64,000 bases of DNA, taken from contig NZ_CP087112.1 of the NCBI RefSeq assembly GCF_025643255.1, positions 992,001 to 1,056,000 of the forward strand, written 5' to 3'. Below are positions 10,054-18,500 of the stretch, in pieces; the first letter of the stretch is position 1; every line of letters begins with the position of its first letter. The stretch is from Halomonas sp. 7T. Its GTDB lineage: Bacteria; Pseudomonadota; Gammaproteobacteria; Pseudomonadales; Halomonadaceae. The notes beneath the pieces are model-generated. The model ran no database searches. It had not been told where the DNA came from and worked only from the letters and a program-made list of their open reading frames with translations. Made by a program: the position numbers and the translations under genes.

Positions 10054-12330
10054 ATGGTGAAAGTGCGTGAAGACCAACCGCTCACTCGAAGTGGAAAAGT
10101 GGACATACAACAATGGTTATCGCGCCTGCAAGAGGATGTGCGTCTACGTGAACCTGAGCGGCTACTGCAGGCCTGCGAACTGGCCGAGCAGCTAGAGCAA
10201 GAGGCCCCCAACACACACCGTGTGTGGCTTTCGCCAGGTTCCAGTTTTCGTATGGGTCTTGAGATGGCCGACATACTGGCCGAGCTGAAGCTTGATCAGT
10301 CGACTCTTGAAGCGGCAGTGCTGTATCGCGCGGTACGTGAAGGGCTGCTTAGCCTAGAGGCGGTGACCAAGCGGTTTGGCGATGAAGTCGCTAATCTGAT
10401 TGATGGCGTGTTGCAAATGGCTGCCATCAGTTATCCACTAGCGCCGAACCACGGCATGAGCCAGCATAATCAGCAGGAAAACCTGCGCAAGATGCTGGTG
10501 AATATGGTGGGCGACGTACGCGTTGCGCTGATCAAAATTGCCGAACGCACCTGTGCACTGCGCCAAGTTAAAGACGCCCCCCGCGAAAAATGTCTGCAAG
10601 TCGCCCGTGAAGTGGCTGATATCTACGCACCGCTTGCCCACCGCCTGGGGATAGGCCAGATCAAATGGGAGCTGGAAGACCTCTCATTTCGCTACCTCCA
10701 TGAAGATGACTACAAAGCGATTGCTAAGCTTCTGGCCGAAAAGCGCCTCGACCGCGACCGCTATATTCATGATGTGGTGGAAACCCTTAAAAGCTTGATG
10801 GAAGCGCAAAATATCCTGCGTTACGACGTGAGCGGTCGGGCCAAGCACATCTACTCCATCTGGCGCAAAATGAAGCGCAAACGGATCGACTTTTCCCAGG
10901 TTCACGACGTACGTGCGGTGCGCATTCTGGTACCAGAAGTCACCGACTGCTACACCGTGCTGGGAATTGTCCACTCGTGCTGGCACCACGTGCCCAATGA
11001 GTTTGATGACTATATTGCCAACCCGAAAAAAAATGGCTATCAGTCACTGCATACCGCCGTCATGGGGCCAGATAATAAAGTTATCGAGATTCAGATTCGC
11101 ACCTTTGCGATGCACGATGAAGCAGAGCTGGGCGTGTGTGCCCACTGGCGATATAAAGGCCACGACACCAACGCGAAAAGCCGCAGCTACGAAGAGAAAA
11201 TCGCCTGGCTGCGACAAGTGTTGGAGTGGCAGGACGAAGTCGGCGGTTTTGGCGATCTGCGCGAGGGACTTTCCAGCGATGTCGCACCCGACCGCATTTA
11301 TGTATTTACCCCCGATGGCCACGTCATTGACCTGCCACGCATTGCGACACCGATCGATTTTGCCTACCGGGTGCACACGGAAATTGGCCACCGCTGCCGG
11401 GGCGCAAAGGTTAACGGGCGTATCGTACCGCTGACCTACAAACTTAAAACCGGCCAGCAAATCGAAATTTTGACGGCGACGAAGGGTGGCCCAAGCCGTG
11501 ACTGGCTGAACCCCAGTTTAGGCTATGTGCGCACGTCCCGAGCGCGGGCTAAAATTCAAGCATGGTTTAAATACCAAGCTCGCGATCAGAACCTTGAGGA
11601 AGGGCGCGCCCTTTTCGAGCGCGAAATGCGCCGTCTGGATGTCGAGGGGCTAGACCTTGTACAGCTAGCCAAAGCGGTAAACTACCAAACGGCTGATGAC
11701 ATGTATGCAGCGCTTGGAGCAGGTGACCTGCGCATTGGGCAAGTACTTCATCAAGCGCAGCAGCTGTTTGGCGAAACTGACGACCAAGAGCAGCTTGACC
11801 GTTTACTGGCTAAGCCGCGCCGACAGCCCAGCAAAGCCACCCAAAGCGATATCACCGTACTAGGCGTCGGCAATTTAAAAACCAGCATGGCGAACTGCTG
11901 TCGCCCCGTGCCCGGCGAGCCAATTGTTGGCTTTATTACCCAAGGCCGTGGTGTCACCGTGCATCGCCAGGATTGTGCCAATATTCTTCAATTGCGCATG
12001 GATGAGCCCCAGCGCATTATCGAAGTAGAGTGGGGGGAGCGCGCCCACACCCACTATCCGGTAACGATTGAAATTCAGGCCTGGGACCGTTCAGGGCTGC
12101 TTCGCGATGTAACCGGGCTGCTTGGCAATGAAAAGGTGAATGTACTGGCGGTGAATACCCTCACGGATACGGATGAGGGCATTGCCAGGCTGCGTATCAC
12201 CTTGGAAGTGGACGGTCTTGAGTCGCTAGGCCGGCTTTTCTCGCGGCTTCAGCAGCTACCTAACGTGACAGAAGTCCGCCGATTGCGTAACGCCGACCCT
12301 GAAAAGAGTGCCCGTAAAGGAGGGGCCTAA
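10054..12330 (+). CDS. relA: GTP pyrophosphokinase RelA, (p)ppGpp synthetase I
   Basis: Ribosome-associated synthetase of the stringent-response alarmone. The 758-residue product has an N-terminal pseudo-hydrolase region in which the HD catalytic motif is replaced (LEAAVLYRAVREG), then the synthetase domain (YSIWRKMKRK, HDVRAVRIL, NGYQSLHTAVMGP), a TGS domain (DRIYVFTPDGHVIDLPR), a zinc-finger-like part with NCCRPVPGEPIVGF, and a C-terminal ACT domain. The lost HD pair marks it as monofunctional RelA, not bifunctional SpoT. The ATG at 10054 has AAAGGA upstream; a TTG 60 bases earlier is less likely. mazG overlaps its stop by one base. Confidence 0.95.
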   Translation: MVKVREDQPLTRSGKVDIQQWLSRLQEDVRLREPERLLQACELAEQLEQEAPNTHRVWLSPGSSFRMGLEMADILAELKLDQSTLEAAVLYRAVREGLLSLEAVTKRFGDEVANLIDGVLQMAAISYPLAPNHGMSQHNQQENLRKMLVNMVGDVRVALIKIAERTCALRQVKDAPREKCLQVAREVADIYAPLAHRLGIGQIKWELEDLSFRYLHEDDYKAIAKLLAEKRLDRDRYIHDVVETLKSLMEAQNILRYDVSGRAKHIYSIWRKMKRKRIDFSQVHDVRAVRILVPEVTDCYTVLGIVHSCWHHVPNEFDDYIANPKKNGYQSLHTAVMGPDNKVIEIQIRTFAMHDEAELGVCAHWRYKGHDTNAKSRSYEEKIAWLRQVLEWQDEVGGFGDLREGLSSDVAPDRIYVFTPDGHVIDLPRIATPIDFAYRVHTEIGHRCRGAKVNGRIVPLTYKLKTGQQIEILTATKGGPSRDWLNPSLGYVRTSRARAKIQAWFKYQARDQNLEEGRALFEREMRRLDVEGLDLVQLAKAVNYQTADDMYAALGAGDLRIGQVLHQAQQLFGETDDQEQLDRLLAKPRRQPSKATQSDITVLGVGNLKTSMANCCRPVPGEPIVGFITQGRGVTVHRQDCANILQLRMDEPQRIIEVEWGERAHTHYPVTIEIQAWDRSGLLRDVTGLLGNEKVNVLAVNTLTDTDEGIARLRITLEVDGLESLGRLFSRLQQLPNVTEVRRLRNADPEKSARKGGA

Positions 12331-13157
12331 TGCGCCACAATCTGGACGATTTGCTCACCTTGATGGCCGTTCTACGCGACGGCGATCAGGGCTGCCCATG
12401 GGATATTAAGCAGGATTGGGACAGTATTGTCCCCCATACCTTGGAAGAGGCCTACGAAGTAGCCGATGCCATCGAGCGCCGCGCCTTTGACGAACTCCCC
12501 GGCGAGCTAGGAGATCTACTGTTCCAGGTCGTTTACTACGCCCAGTTTGGTGCTGAGGAGCAGCGTTTCGACTTCCACGATATCGTTGATACGCTGACCG
12601 CCAAAATGCTGCGCCGTCATCCGCATGTGTTCCCAGACGGCACGCTGGCGTCCCGCCGCCCGCCGGGTGTCAGTGCCGATGATGTCAAAACCCAGCAGGT
12701 GAATAGCCGCTGGGAGGCGCTAAAGGCTGGCGAGCGCGCTGAGCGAGCCACCGAAGCGCCCTCTGTGCTAGATGATGTGCCCCGCACGCTGCCTGCGCTG
12801 AGCCGCGCGGCCAAGCTGTCTAAACGCGCTGCCCGCGTTGGTTTCGACTGGCCTGATGCTAGCGGCGTGCTGGCCAAAATTCGCGAAGAATTAGAGGAAG
12901 TTGAAGACGCGCTCGCAGCAGGCGATCAACAGCATGCCCAACTAGAGGTCGGCGATTTGTTGTTCGCGGTCACCAACCTAGCGCGCACGCTGGGCGCCGA
13001 TCCAGAGCAGTGTCTGCGCAGTACCAACAGTAAGTTTGAGCGCCGCTTTCGCTACGTAGAAAGCGCGCTTGCCAAGGCTGAGTACTCGCTAAATGCCGCC
13101 TCGTTAGATGAGATGGAACATCACTGGCAAGCCGCCAAAGCCCAAGAACAGCGCTAA
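12330..13157 (+). CDS. mazG: Nucleoside triphosphate pyrophosphohydrolase MazG
   Basis: Hydrolyses NTPs and dNTPs to monophosphates; in E. coli it lowers ppGpp and tempers starvation death. The 275-residue product has two MazG domains: the first with LRDGDQGCPWDIKQ, EEAYEVADAIE and ELGDLLFQVVYYAQ (the EExxE...ExxD metal sites), the second with IREELEEVEDAL and LEVGDLLFAVTNLAR. The ATG shares a base with the relA stop (TAATG), so translation is coupled. No mazEF toxin-antitoxin genes lie between relA and mazG, unlike E. coli. Confidence 0.95.
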   Translation: MRHNLDDLLTLMAVLRDGDQGCPWDIKQDWDSIVPHTLEEAYEVADAIERRAFDELPGELGDLLFQVVYYAQFGAEEQRFDFHDIVDTLTAKMLRRHPHVFPDGTLASRRPPGVSADDVKTQQVNSRWEALKAGERAERATEAPSVLDDVPRTLPALSRAAKLSKRAARVGFDWPDASGVLAKIREELEEVEDALAAGDQQHAQLEVGDLLFAVTNLARTLGADPEQCLRSTNSKFERRFRYVESALAKAEYSLNAASLDEMEHHWQAAKAQEQR

Positions 13158-13199
13158 CGTCACCACCTATCAACGCGACCCCGCAAGGAGGCCACGCCA

Positions 13200-15848
13200 A
13201 TGAGTCATGATCTACACGAATCGCTACGCGATAACGTGCGTATTCTGGGCGACAGCTTAGGACGCACGATTGCCGATGATTTAGGCCAATCGTTTGTCGA
13301 TAAGATTGAAACCATTCGTGCCCATGCCAAGCGGGGGCGCCAAAGCGACTCGCTCCAGCAGCGGCAGTTGATTGAGTACTTACGCCAGCTGCCAGAGCGG
13401 GACCTGCTGCCGGTCACCCGCGCGTTCAACCAGTTTTTGAATTTGGCGAATATTGCCGAGCAGCACTATCGGGCGCGATTTCGGCGTGTAGAGGATTATA
13501 AGCCCGGAACGCAGCCGGTATTAGGCGAGCTGTTAAACCGCGCTCAGCAGGCGGGTAATTCGCCCCGCAAGCTGGTCGAAACCCTCGCTAACATGCGCGT
13601 AGAGCTGGTGCTAACAGCACACCCAACGGAAGTTATTCGCCGCACGTTAATTCAAAAATACGATGCCATTGATGAGTGCTTAACCGCCATTGAAAGCTCG
13701 GAAGATTACCCCGAGCGCGGTGCCCGCGCCCAAGGGCGTTTGGAAGAGCTGATCAGCCAGGCCTGGCACACGGATGAGATTCGCCACGAACGGCCAACGC
13801 CGGTAGACGAAGCCAAATGGGGCTTTGCGGTGATTGAAAACTCCCTGTGGCAAGCGGTGCCGGACTTCCACCGTGATCTGGATAATCTCCTGCTGGATAC
13901 CGCAGGGGAGCGTTTGCCGTTGGATGCAGCACCCATTCGCTACGCCTCCTGGATGGGCGGTGACCGCGACGGCAATCCAAATGTGACCGCGAAGGTCACC
14001 CGCGAAGTATTGCTGCTAGGTCGCTGGATGGCGGCTGACCTCTACCTACGCGACTTGGAGCAGTTGAAAACCGAACTCTCTATGTGGAAGGCCAATAGCG
14101 CGTTGAAGGCGGAGGCAGGCGACGTAGCAGAACCCTATCGCGAGGTGCTAAAACGCCTGCTGGCGCGAATGGAGGCAACGCGTGACTGGGCCAAAGCAGA
14201 GCTGGATGGGCGCAACTATGAAGGCGGGCCGATTATCGAAACCCGCGACCAGCTCTACTCCCCGCTGTTAGCCTGCTACCGCTCGCTGTGCGATGTTGGC
14301 CTGGATACCATTGCCAACGGCGCGCTGCTGGATACCCTGCGCCGCGTCGCGGTGTTTGGTGTCACACTGACCAAACTTGACCTGCGCCAAGAGGCAAGCC
14401 GCCATGCTCAGGTCATCGAAGAGTTGACCAGCGCGCTGGGCCTTGGCCACTACCGTGAATGGGATGAAGCGAAGCGCCAAGCCTTTCTACTTGATGAACT
14501 CGCCTCTCGGCGGCCGCTCATTCCGCGTCGCTGGGAGTGCTCTGCAGAGTCCCGTGAGGTGCTCGATACCTTTAAGGTCATTGCGCAAGAGCAGTCAGAG
14601 GCGCTGGGTACGTACATTATCTCCATGGCGGCAGAGCCTTCTGACGTGCTCACCGTTGCGCTGCTGATGAAAGAGGTCGGGGGGCAAGTAACACTTCCCA
14701 TTGCGCCGCTGTTTGAAACGCTTAACGATTTGAATCATGCGGGTGATGTAATTGACCAGCTGCTGGCGATACCGGGCTACCGCGCGCTGATTGATGATCG
14801 CCAGGAAGTCATGATCGGGTACTCCGACTCAGCCAAGGATGCCGGACAGCTTGCCGCTGCCTGGGCACAGTACCGCGCCCAGGAAGCGTTGGTGAATGTG
14901 TGTGAGAAGCATGGCGTTGATCTGACGCTGTTCCATGGCCGTGGCGGCACCGTTGGTCGTGGTGGCGGTCCTGCTCATGCGGCGATTCTCTCCCAACCCC
15001 CAGGCTCGGTAAACGGTAGTCTGCGGGTGACTGAACAGGGCGAGATGATTCGCTTTAAGTTCGGCCAGCCCGATATTGCCCTGCGCTCCATGGAAATCTA
15101 TGCCTGTGCGGTGCTAGAAGCCACGCTACTTCCGCCCCGCACGCCAGAACCGCATTGGCGGGAAGAGATGGATCAGTTGGCGAACGTTGCCCATGCCGCT
15201 TATGTGGGCGTGGTGCGTGAAGATCCAGATTTTGTGCCTTACTTCCGTGCTGTTACCCCGGAAGGCGCGCTAGGCAGGCTGCCGCTAGGCTCAAGGCCCA
15301 CCAAGCGCCGCCAGGATGGCGGTGTGGAAACCCTGCGAGCGATACCGTGGATTTTTGCTTGGACACAGATTCGCTTAATGCTGCCCGCATGGCTGGGCAG
15401 CGGAGAAGCGTTTTCGCGGCGGCTAGAGCAGCCGGGTGGGCGCGATGTGCTACAAGAAATGCGCAATGAGTGGCCCTTCTTTGGCACCTACCTGGACATG
15501 CTTGAGATGCTATTGGCCAAGGCTGATGTAGCGATTGCCGCTTACTACGAGCACCGGCTTGTCGATGAGCCGTCGCTAAAAGCCCTGGGTAAAAAGCTGC
15601 GTGATCGCTTTGAGAAGCTTGAAGAGGCTGTGCTCGATATTCTGCAGCAGGAGAAGCTGCTGGAAAATACGCCGCTCATCCGTCAAGCGATTGATGTGCG
15701 CAACCCCTACATCGATCCGCTGCACGGCCTACAGGCCGAGCTTTTGCAGCGTAATCGCGATGCCGATGGGGCCATCAGCGCTGACCTTTCCCGTGCATTG
15801 ATGGTTACCATGGCAGGCATTGCGGCCGGCTTGCGCAACACAGGCTAA
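13200..15848 (+). CDS. ppc: Phosphoenolpyruvate carboxylase
   Basis: Anaplerotic enzyme: PEP plus bicarbonate to oxaloacetate. At 882 residues it is full length. Catalytic His141 sits in VLTAHPTEVIRRT; the glycine-rich active-site loop is FHGRGGTVGRGGGP; SWMGGDRDGNP and the C-terminal NPYIDPLHGLQ with final NTG are family signatures. AAGGAGG lies about 10 bases before the ATG. It follows mazG by 42 bases but has its own strong ribosome site and is followed by a clear intrinsic terminator. Confidence 0.97.
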   Translation: MSHDLHESLRDNVRILGDSLGRTIADDLGQSFVDKIETIRAHAKRGRQSDSLQQRQLIEYLRQLPERDLLPVTRAFNQFLNLANIAEQHYRARFRRVEDYKPGTQPVLGELLNRAQQAGNSPRKLVETLANMRVELVLTAHPTEVIRRTLIQKYDAIDECLTAIESSEDYPERGARAQGRLEELISQAWHTDEIRHERPTPVDEAKWGFAVIENSLWQAVPDFHRDLDNLLLDTAGERLPLDAAPIRYASWMGGDRDGNPNVTAKVTREVLLLGRWMAADLYLRDLEQLKTELSMWKANSALKAEAGDVAEPYREVLKRLLARMEATRDWAKAELDGRNYEGGPIIETRDQLYSPLLACYRSLCDVGLDTIANGALLDTLRRVAVFGVTLTKLDLRQEASRHAQVIEELTSALGLGHYREWDEAKRQAFLLDELASRRPLIPRRWECSAESREVLDTFKVIAQEQSEALGTYIISMAAEPSDVLTVALLMKEVGGQVTLPIAPLFETLNDLNHAGDVIDQLLAIPGYRALIDDRQEVMIGYSDSAKDAGQLAAAWAQYRAQEALVNVCEKHGVDLTLFHGRGGTVGRGGGPAHAAILSQPPGSVNGSLRVTEQGEMIRFKFGQPDIALRSMEIYACAVLEATLLPPRTPEPHWREEMDQLANVAHAAYVGVVREDPDFVPYFRAVTPEGALGRLPLGSRPTKRRQDGGVETLRAIPWIFAWTQIRLMLPAWLGSGEAFSRRLEQPGGRDVLQEMRNEWPFFGTYLDMLEMLLAKADVAIAAYYEHRLVDEPSLKALGKKLRDRFEKLEEAVLDILQQEKLLENTPLIRQAIDVRNPYIDPLHGLQAELLQRNRDADGAISADLSRALMVTMAGIAAGLRNTG

Positions 15849-15866
15849 GTTGACGTTTGTCTATCA

Positions 15867-15896
15867 GCGCCGTCACCGCTGGGTGGCGGCGCTTTT
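15867..15896 (+). terminator. Intrinsic terminator after ppc
   Basis: GCGCCGTCACC at 15867-15877 pairs with GGTGGCGGCGC at 15882-15892 (11 pairs, one G-U) around a four-base loop, followed by TTTT. It starts 18 bases after the ppc stop. Confidence 0.85.
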
Positions 15897-15924
15897 CTAT
15901 ATGTCTGTTGCGGAGGGTCGGAGC

Positions 15925-16470
15925 ATGAATGCGCAAGCCCAAGACGTGTTGGCATTTTGGTTTCAGGAGTTGACGCCAGCCCAATGGTTCAAGAAAGACC
16001 CCAAGATGGATCAACAAATTGTTGAGCGCTTTAGCAATGTGGTGAGCAAAGCCGCCGCCTGTGAGTGCTTTGAGTGGCGGCGCTCGGCGCGTGGACGGCT
16101 GGCGGAAGTGATCGTACTGGATCAATTCTCGCGCAATATCTACCGCGACGATGCTCGCTCGTTTGCCTGCGACATGCTTGCATTGGCGCTGGCTCAGGAG
16201 GCGGTTGCCAGCGGGGCAGATCAGGCGCTCTCGGCGGTGGAGCGCAGTTTTCTCTATATGCCCTATATGCATAGCGAATCACCGGTCATTCATAGCATTG
16301 CTCTGCAGCTTTTCGACCAGCCGGGTCTGGAGAGTAATCTAGAGTTCGAGAAACGCCACAAAGCCATTATCGATCGCTTTGGGCGCTATCCGCATCGCAA
16401 TGCGGTCTTGGGCCGAACCTCAACTCCGGAAGAGGTCGAATTCCTCAAGCAGCCCGGCTCCTCTTTTTAA
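15925..16470 (+). CDS. DUF924 family protein
   Basis: Protein of 181 residues with the DUF924 pattern: VLAFWFQELTPAQWFKKDP at the start, LAEVIVLDQFSRNIYRDDARSF in the middle, and ERSFLYMPYMHSES with EKRHKAIIDRFGRYPHRNAVLGR toward the end. The family is all-helical, related to TPR-like folds, and has no settled function. The ATG at 15925 is preceded by GGAGGG and GGAG; an in-frame start at 15820 inside ppc would be spurious. It lies downstream of the ppc terminator and 26 bases before rluF, so it may be transcribed with rluF. Confidence 0.9.
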   Translation: MNAQAQDVLAFWFQELTPAQWFKKDPKMDQQIVERFSNVVSKAAACECFEWRRSARGRLAEVIVLDQFSRNIYRDDARSFACDMLALALAQEAVASGADQALSAVERSFLYMPYMHSESPVIHSIALQLFDQPGLESNLEFEKRHKAIIDRFGRYPHRNAVLGRTSTPEEVEFLKQPGSSF

Positions 16471-16496
16471 CGTTTATTTAGGCTATATGGCGTTTT

Positions 16497-17531
16497 ATGT
16501 CGTTACGAAAATCTACTCGAATTAATAAATACATCAGCGAAAGCGGCCTCTGCTCCCGCCGGGAAGCAGACCGCTATGTTGAGCAGGGCAATGTGTGGAT
16601 TAACGGCCGTCGGGCCACTACCGGAGATCAGGTCGTGGTAGGTGACCGGGTGAAGGTTAACGGTCAGGAGATTGAGCCACAGGAAGAGGAAGATTTAGTA
16701 CTGATCGCGCTGAACAAGCCGGTGGGGATTGTCAGCACCACGGAGTCTGCAGAAAAAGACAATATCGTCGAGTTTGTGAAGCACGGCACGCGTATTTTTC
16801 CCATCGGGCGCCTGGATAAAGATTCTCAAGGGCTGATCTTTTTGACCAACAACGGTGACTTGGTTAATAAGATCCTGCGCGCCAACAATAACCATGAAAA
16901 AGAGTACGTGGTCACGGTCAACAAACCGATTACCGATGAGTTTATTGCCGGTATGCAGGGCGGCGTTCCGATTCTGGGGCAGATGACGAAAAAGTGTCAG
17001 GTGAGCAAAGAGTCGACATTTGTGTTCACTATTACCCTGGTACAAGGGCTGAATCGGCAAATTCGCCGTATGTGCGAGCACTTTGGCTATGAGGTAACGC
17101 AGCTGGTACGCACGCGCATCATGAACGTTTCGCTGAAAGGCTTGGCGCTAGGCGATTGGCGGGATTTAACGCCCAAAGAGATTGATACCATCATTCGCCT
17201 GACGGAAGCTTCTGATCCCGTACCCGAGAAAAAAAGGCCAGCCAGGCCCAACTACAGCGGTGGCGCTGGCTCAGGGGCTGGAAAAGCCAGAAAGCCTGCT
17301 GCTAAACGCGCTGCGGGTGGTACGCCGCCAGGGGCAAAAGCGGCTGGCAAGGCGCGCAAAAACCCCAAGGCAAAAGCGGCTGCACCGGGTAAACCTGCGG
17401 GCAGGGGAAAGCCAGCGATTAAAGCCAAGCCCGGTGGTAAACCCAGTGGTAAACCAAGTGGCAAGCCGGCTAAAGGCGCCCGTTCGGGTGGTAAGCCAGG
17501 CGCAGGCAAGCCCCCAACACGTCGCAAATAG
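16497..17531 (+). CDS. rluF: 23S rRNA pseudouridine(2604) synthase with a basic low-complexity tail
   Basis: Pseudouridine synthase of the RsuA/RluB/E/F group. An S4 RNA-binding domain ([20 protein letters not shown]) occupies residues 1-65; the catalytic motif [19 protein letters not shown] carries the nucleophilic Asp; [17 protein letters not shown] completes the fold. The sequence is very close to E. coli RluF over the first 235 residues. The last 105 residues are a Lys/Gly/Ala/Pro tail with units such as [14 protein letters not shown], probably disordered and RNA-binding. No clear ribosome site was seen upstream of the ATG. Alternatives are other RsuA-family members; the core match favours RluF. 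Confidence 0.92.
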   Translation: MSLRKSTRINKYISESGLCSRREADRYVEQGNVWINGRRATTGDQVVVGDRVKVNGQEIEPQEEEDLVLIALNKPVGIVSTTESAEKDNIVEFVKHGTRIFPIGRLDKDSQGLIFLTNNGDLVNKILRANNNHEKEYVVTVNKPITDEFIAGMQGGVPILGQMTKKCQVSKESTFVFTITLVQGLNRQIRRMCEHFGYEVTQLVRTRIMNVSLKGLALGDWRDLTPKEIDTIIRLTEASDPVPEKKRPARPNYSGGAGSGAGKARKPAAKRAAGGTPPGAKAAGKARKNPKAKAAAPGKPAGRGKPAIKAKPGGKPSGKPSGKPAKGARSGGKPGAGKPPTRRK

Positions 17532-17554
17532 TGCCCCTAAAAGGATAGAAGCGC

Positions 17555-17842
17555 ATGAGCCAAACGGTGCTACTCATCGTGGCTATTTATGGGATAGCGA
17601 GCCTTACGACGTATGCCGTTTATGCCATTGATAAGCGGGCAGCGATTAAAAGACGCCGTCGCGTGAGTGAAAAAACGCTGCACTGGCTGGCGCTGATAGG
17701 GGGGTGGCCGGGGGCGTGGTGCGCACAGCAATGGCTGCGGCATAAGACCCAAAAAACGGCCTTTCGGCGTGTTTTTTGGGTCACGGTCACTCTGAATGTG
17801 GTGGCACTGTTCGGATTAGCCGCGTTTACGCCGCTGCGTTAG
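17555..17842 (+). CDS. DUF1294 small membrane protein
   Basis: A 95-residue protein with two or three hydrophobic segments (about 4-24, 42-58, 72-90) and the DUF1294 pattern YAVYAIDKRAAIKRRRRVSE, LALIGGWPGAW and RHKTQKTAFRRVFW. AAAAGGA precedes the ATG. Function is unknown in the family; it is predicted to sit in the inner membrane. The coding DNA contains a 12-bp perfect inverted repeat, GACCCAAAAAAC at 17746-17757 and its complement at 17771-17782. The 3' end overlaps the convergent trpG gene by 17 bases. Confidence 0.85.
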   Translation: MSQTVLLIVAIYGIASLTTYAVYAIDKRAAIKRRRRVSEKTLHWLALIGGWPGAWCAQQWLRHKTQKTAFRRVFWVTVTLNVVALFGLAAFTPLR

Positions 17843-18500
17843 GGGCAAACAGGAAGTTGGCAATCAGCTCTTTACCGCCCTCGGTGGCAAACGACTCCGG
17901 GTGAAACTGAATGCCGTGAATCGGGTAGTCGCGGTGTTTCACGCCCATCAGCTCAAATTCACCCGCCGCCTGCCAGCGGCTGCGTTCAGCAAAGCGGTCG
18001 GCGGCGAGTGCACCCACCGTGGCGGTCACCTCCAGGCACTCCGGCAGGGTCGCCGCATCGGCAATCAGTGAGTGGTAGCGCATCACTTCAAGCTGGTCGG
18101 GCACGCCGTGAAACACCGAGCGGTTGTCGTGGTGGATGGGGCTGATTTTGCCATGCATTGGCAGCGGCGCTTTGACTACCTTGCCACCAAACACATGCAC
18201 GATCCCCTGCATCCCTAAGCAAACCCCCAGTAGCGGCGTGGTTTTTCCCAGCTTCTCAATCACCTCGGCACAGACGCCAAAGTAACGCGGGTCATCCGGC
18301 GAGCCGGGGCCAGGCGAGATAATAATGCGATCCGGCGCCATGGCTTCAATCGCTTTAAAATCGATCTGGTTATTGCGCTTCACTATGATCTCAAAATGAG
18401 GCAGCTCGCCGCGATTCTTCTCCGTGGTCAGAATCTCACCAATAAACTGGTAAAGGTTGTAGGTGAATGAGTCGTAGTTATCGATGATCAGCACCTTCAT
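17826..18500 (-). CDS. trpG: Anthranilate synthase component II, glutamine amidotransferase
   Basis: Supplies ammonia from glutamine to the chorismate-binding partner. The 224-residue class I amidotransferase has VLIIDNYDSFTYNL at the N terminus, the oxyanion strand ISPGPGSP, the nucleophile elbow GVCLGMQGI with Cys, and the His-Glu pair in IQFHPESFATEGG. A short insertion near residue 30 is unusual. Its ATG overlaps the stop of trpE by four bases. TrpG and PabA cannot be told apart by sequence alone; the trpR-trpE context favours tryptophan synthesis, but it may serve both enzymes. Confidence 0.9.
   Translation of the reverse strand: MKVLIIDNYDSFTYNLYQFIGEILTTEKNRGELPHFEIIVKRNNQIDFKAIEAMAPDRIIISPGPGSPDDPRYFGVCAEVIEKLGKTTPLLGVCLGMQGIVHVFGGKVVKAPLPMHGKISPIHHDNRSVFHGVPDQLEVMRYHSLIADAATLPECLEVTATVGALAADRFAERSRWQAAGEFELMGVKHRDYPIHGIQFHPESFATEGGKELIANFLFAPNAAA

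Noticed and set aside
10054..12330. Reading this gene as bifunctional spoT
   Set aside because: The HD hydrolase motif is missing and the rlmD-relA-mazG context fits RelA.
15820..15924. Upstream extension of the DUF924 gene into ppc
   Set aside because: The extension crosses the ppc terminator and the internal ATG has the ribosome site.
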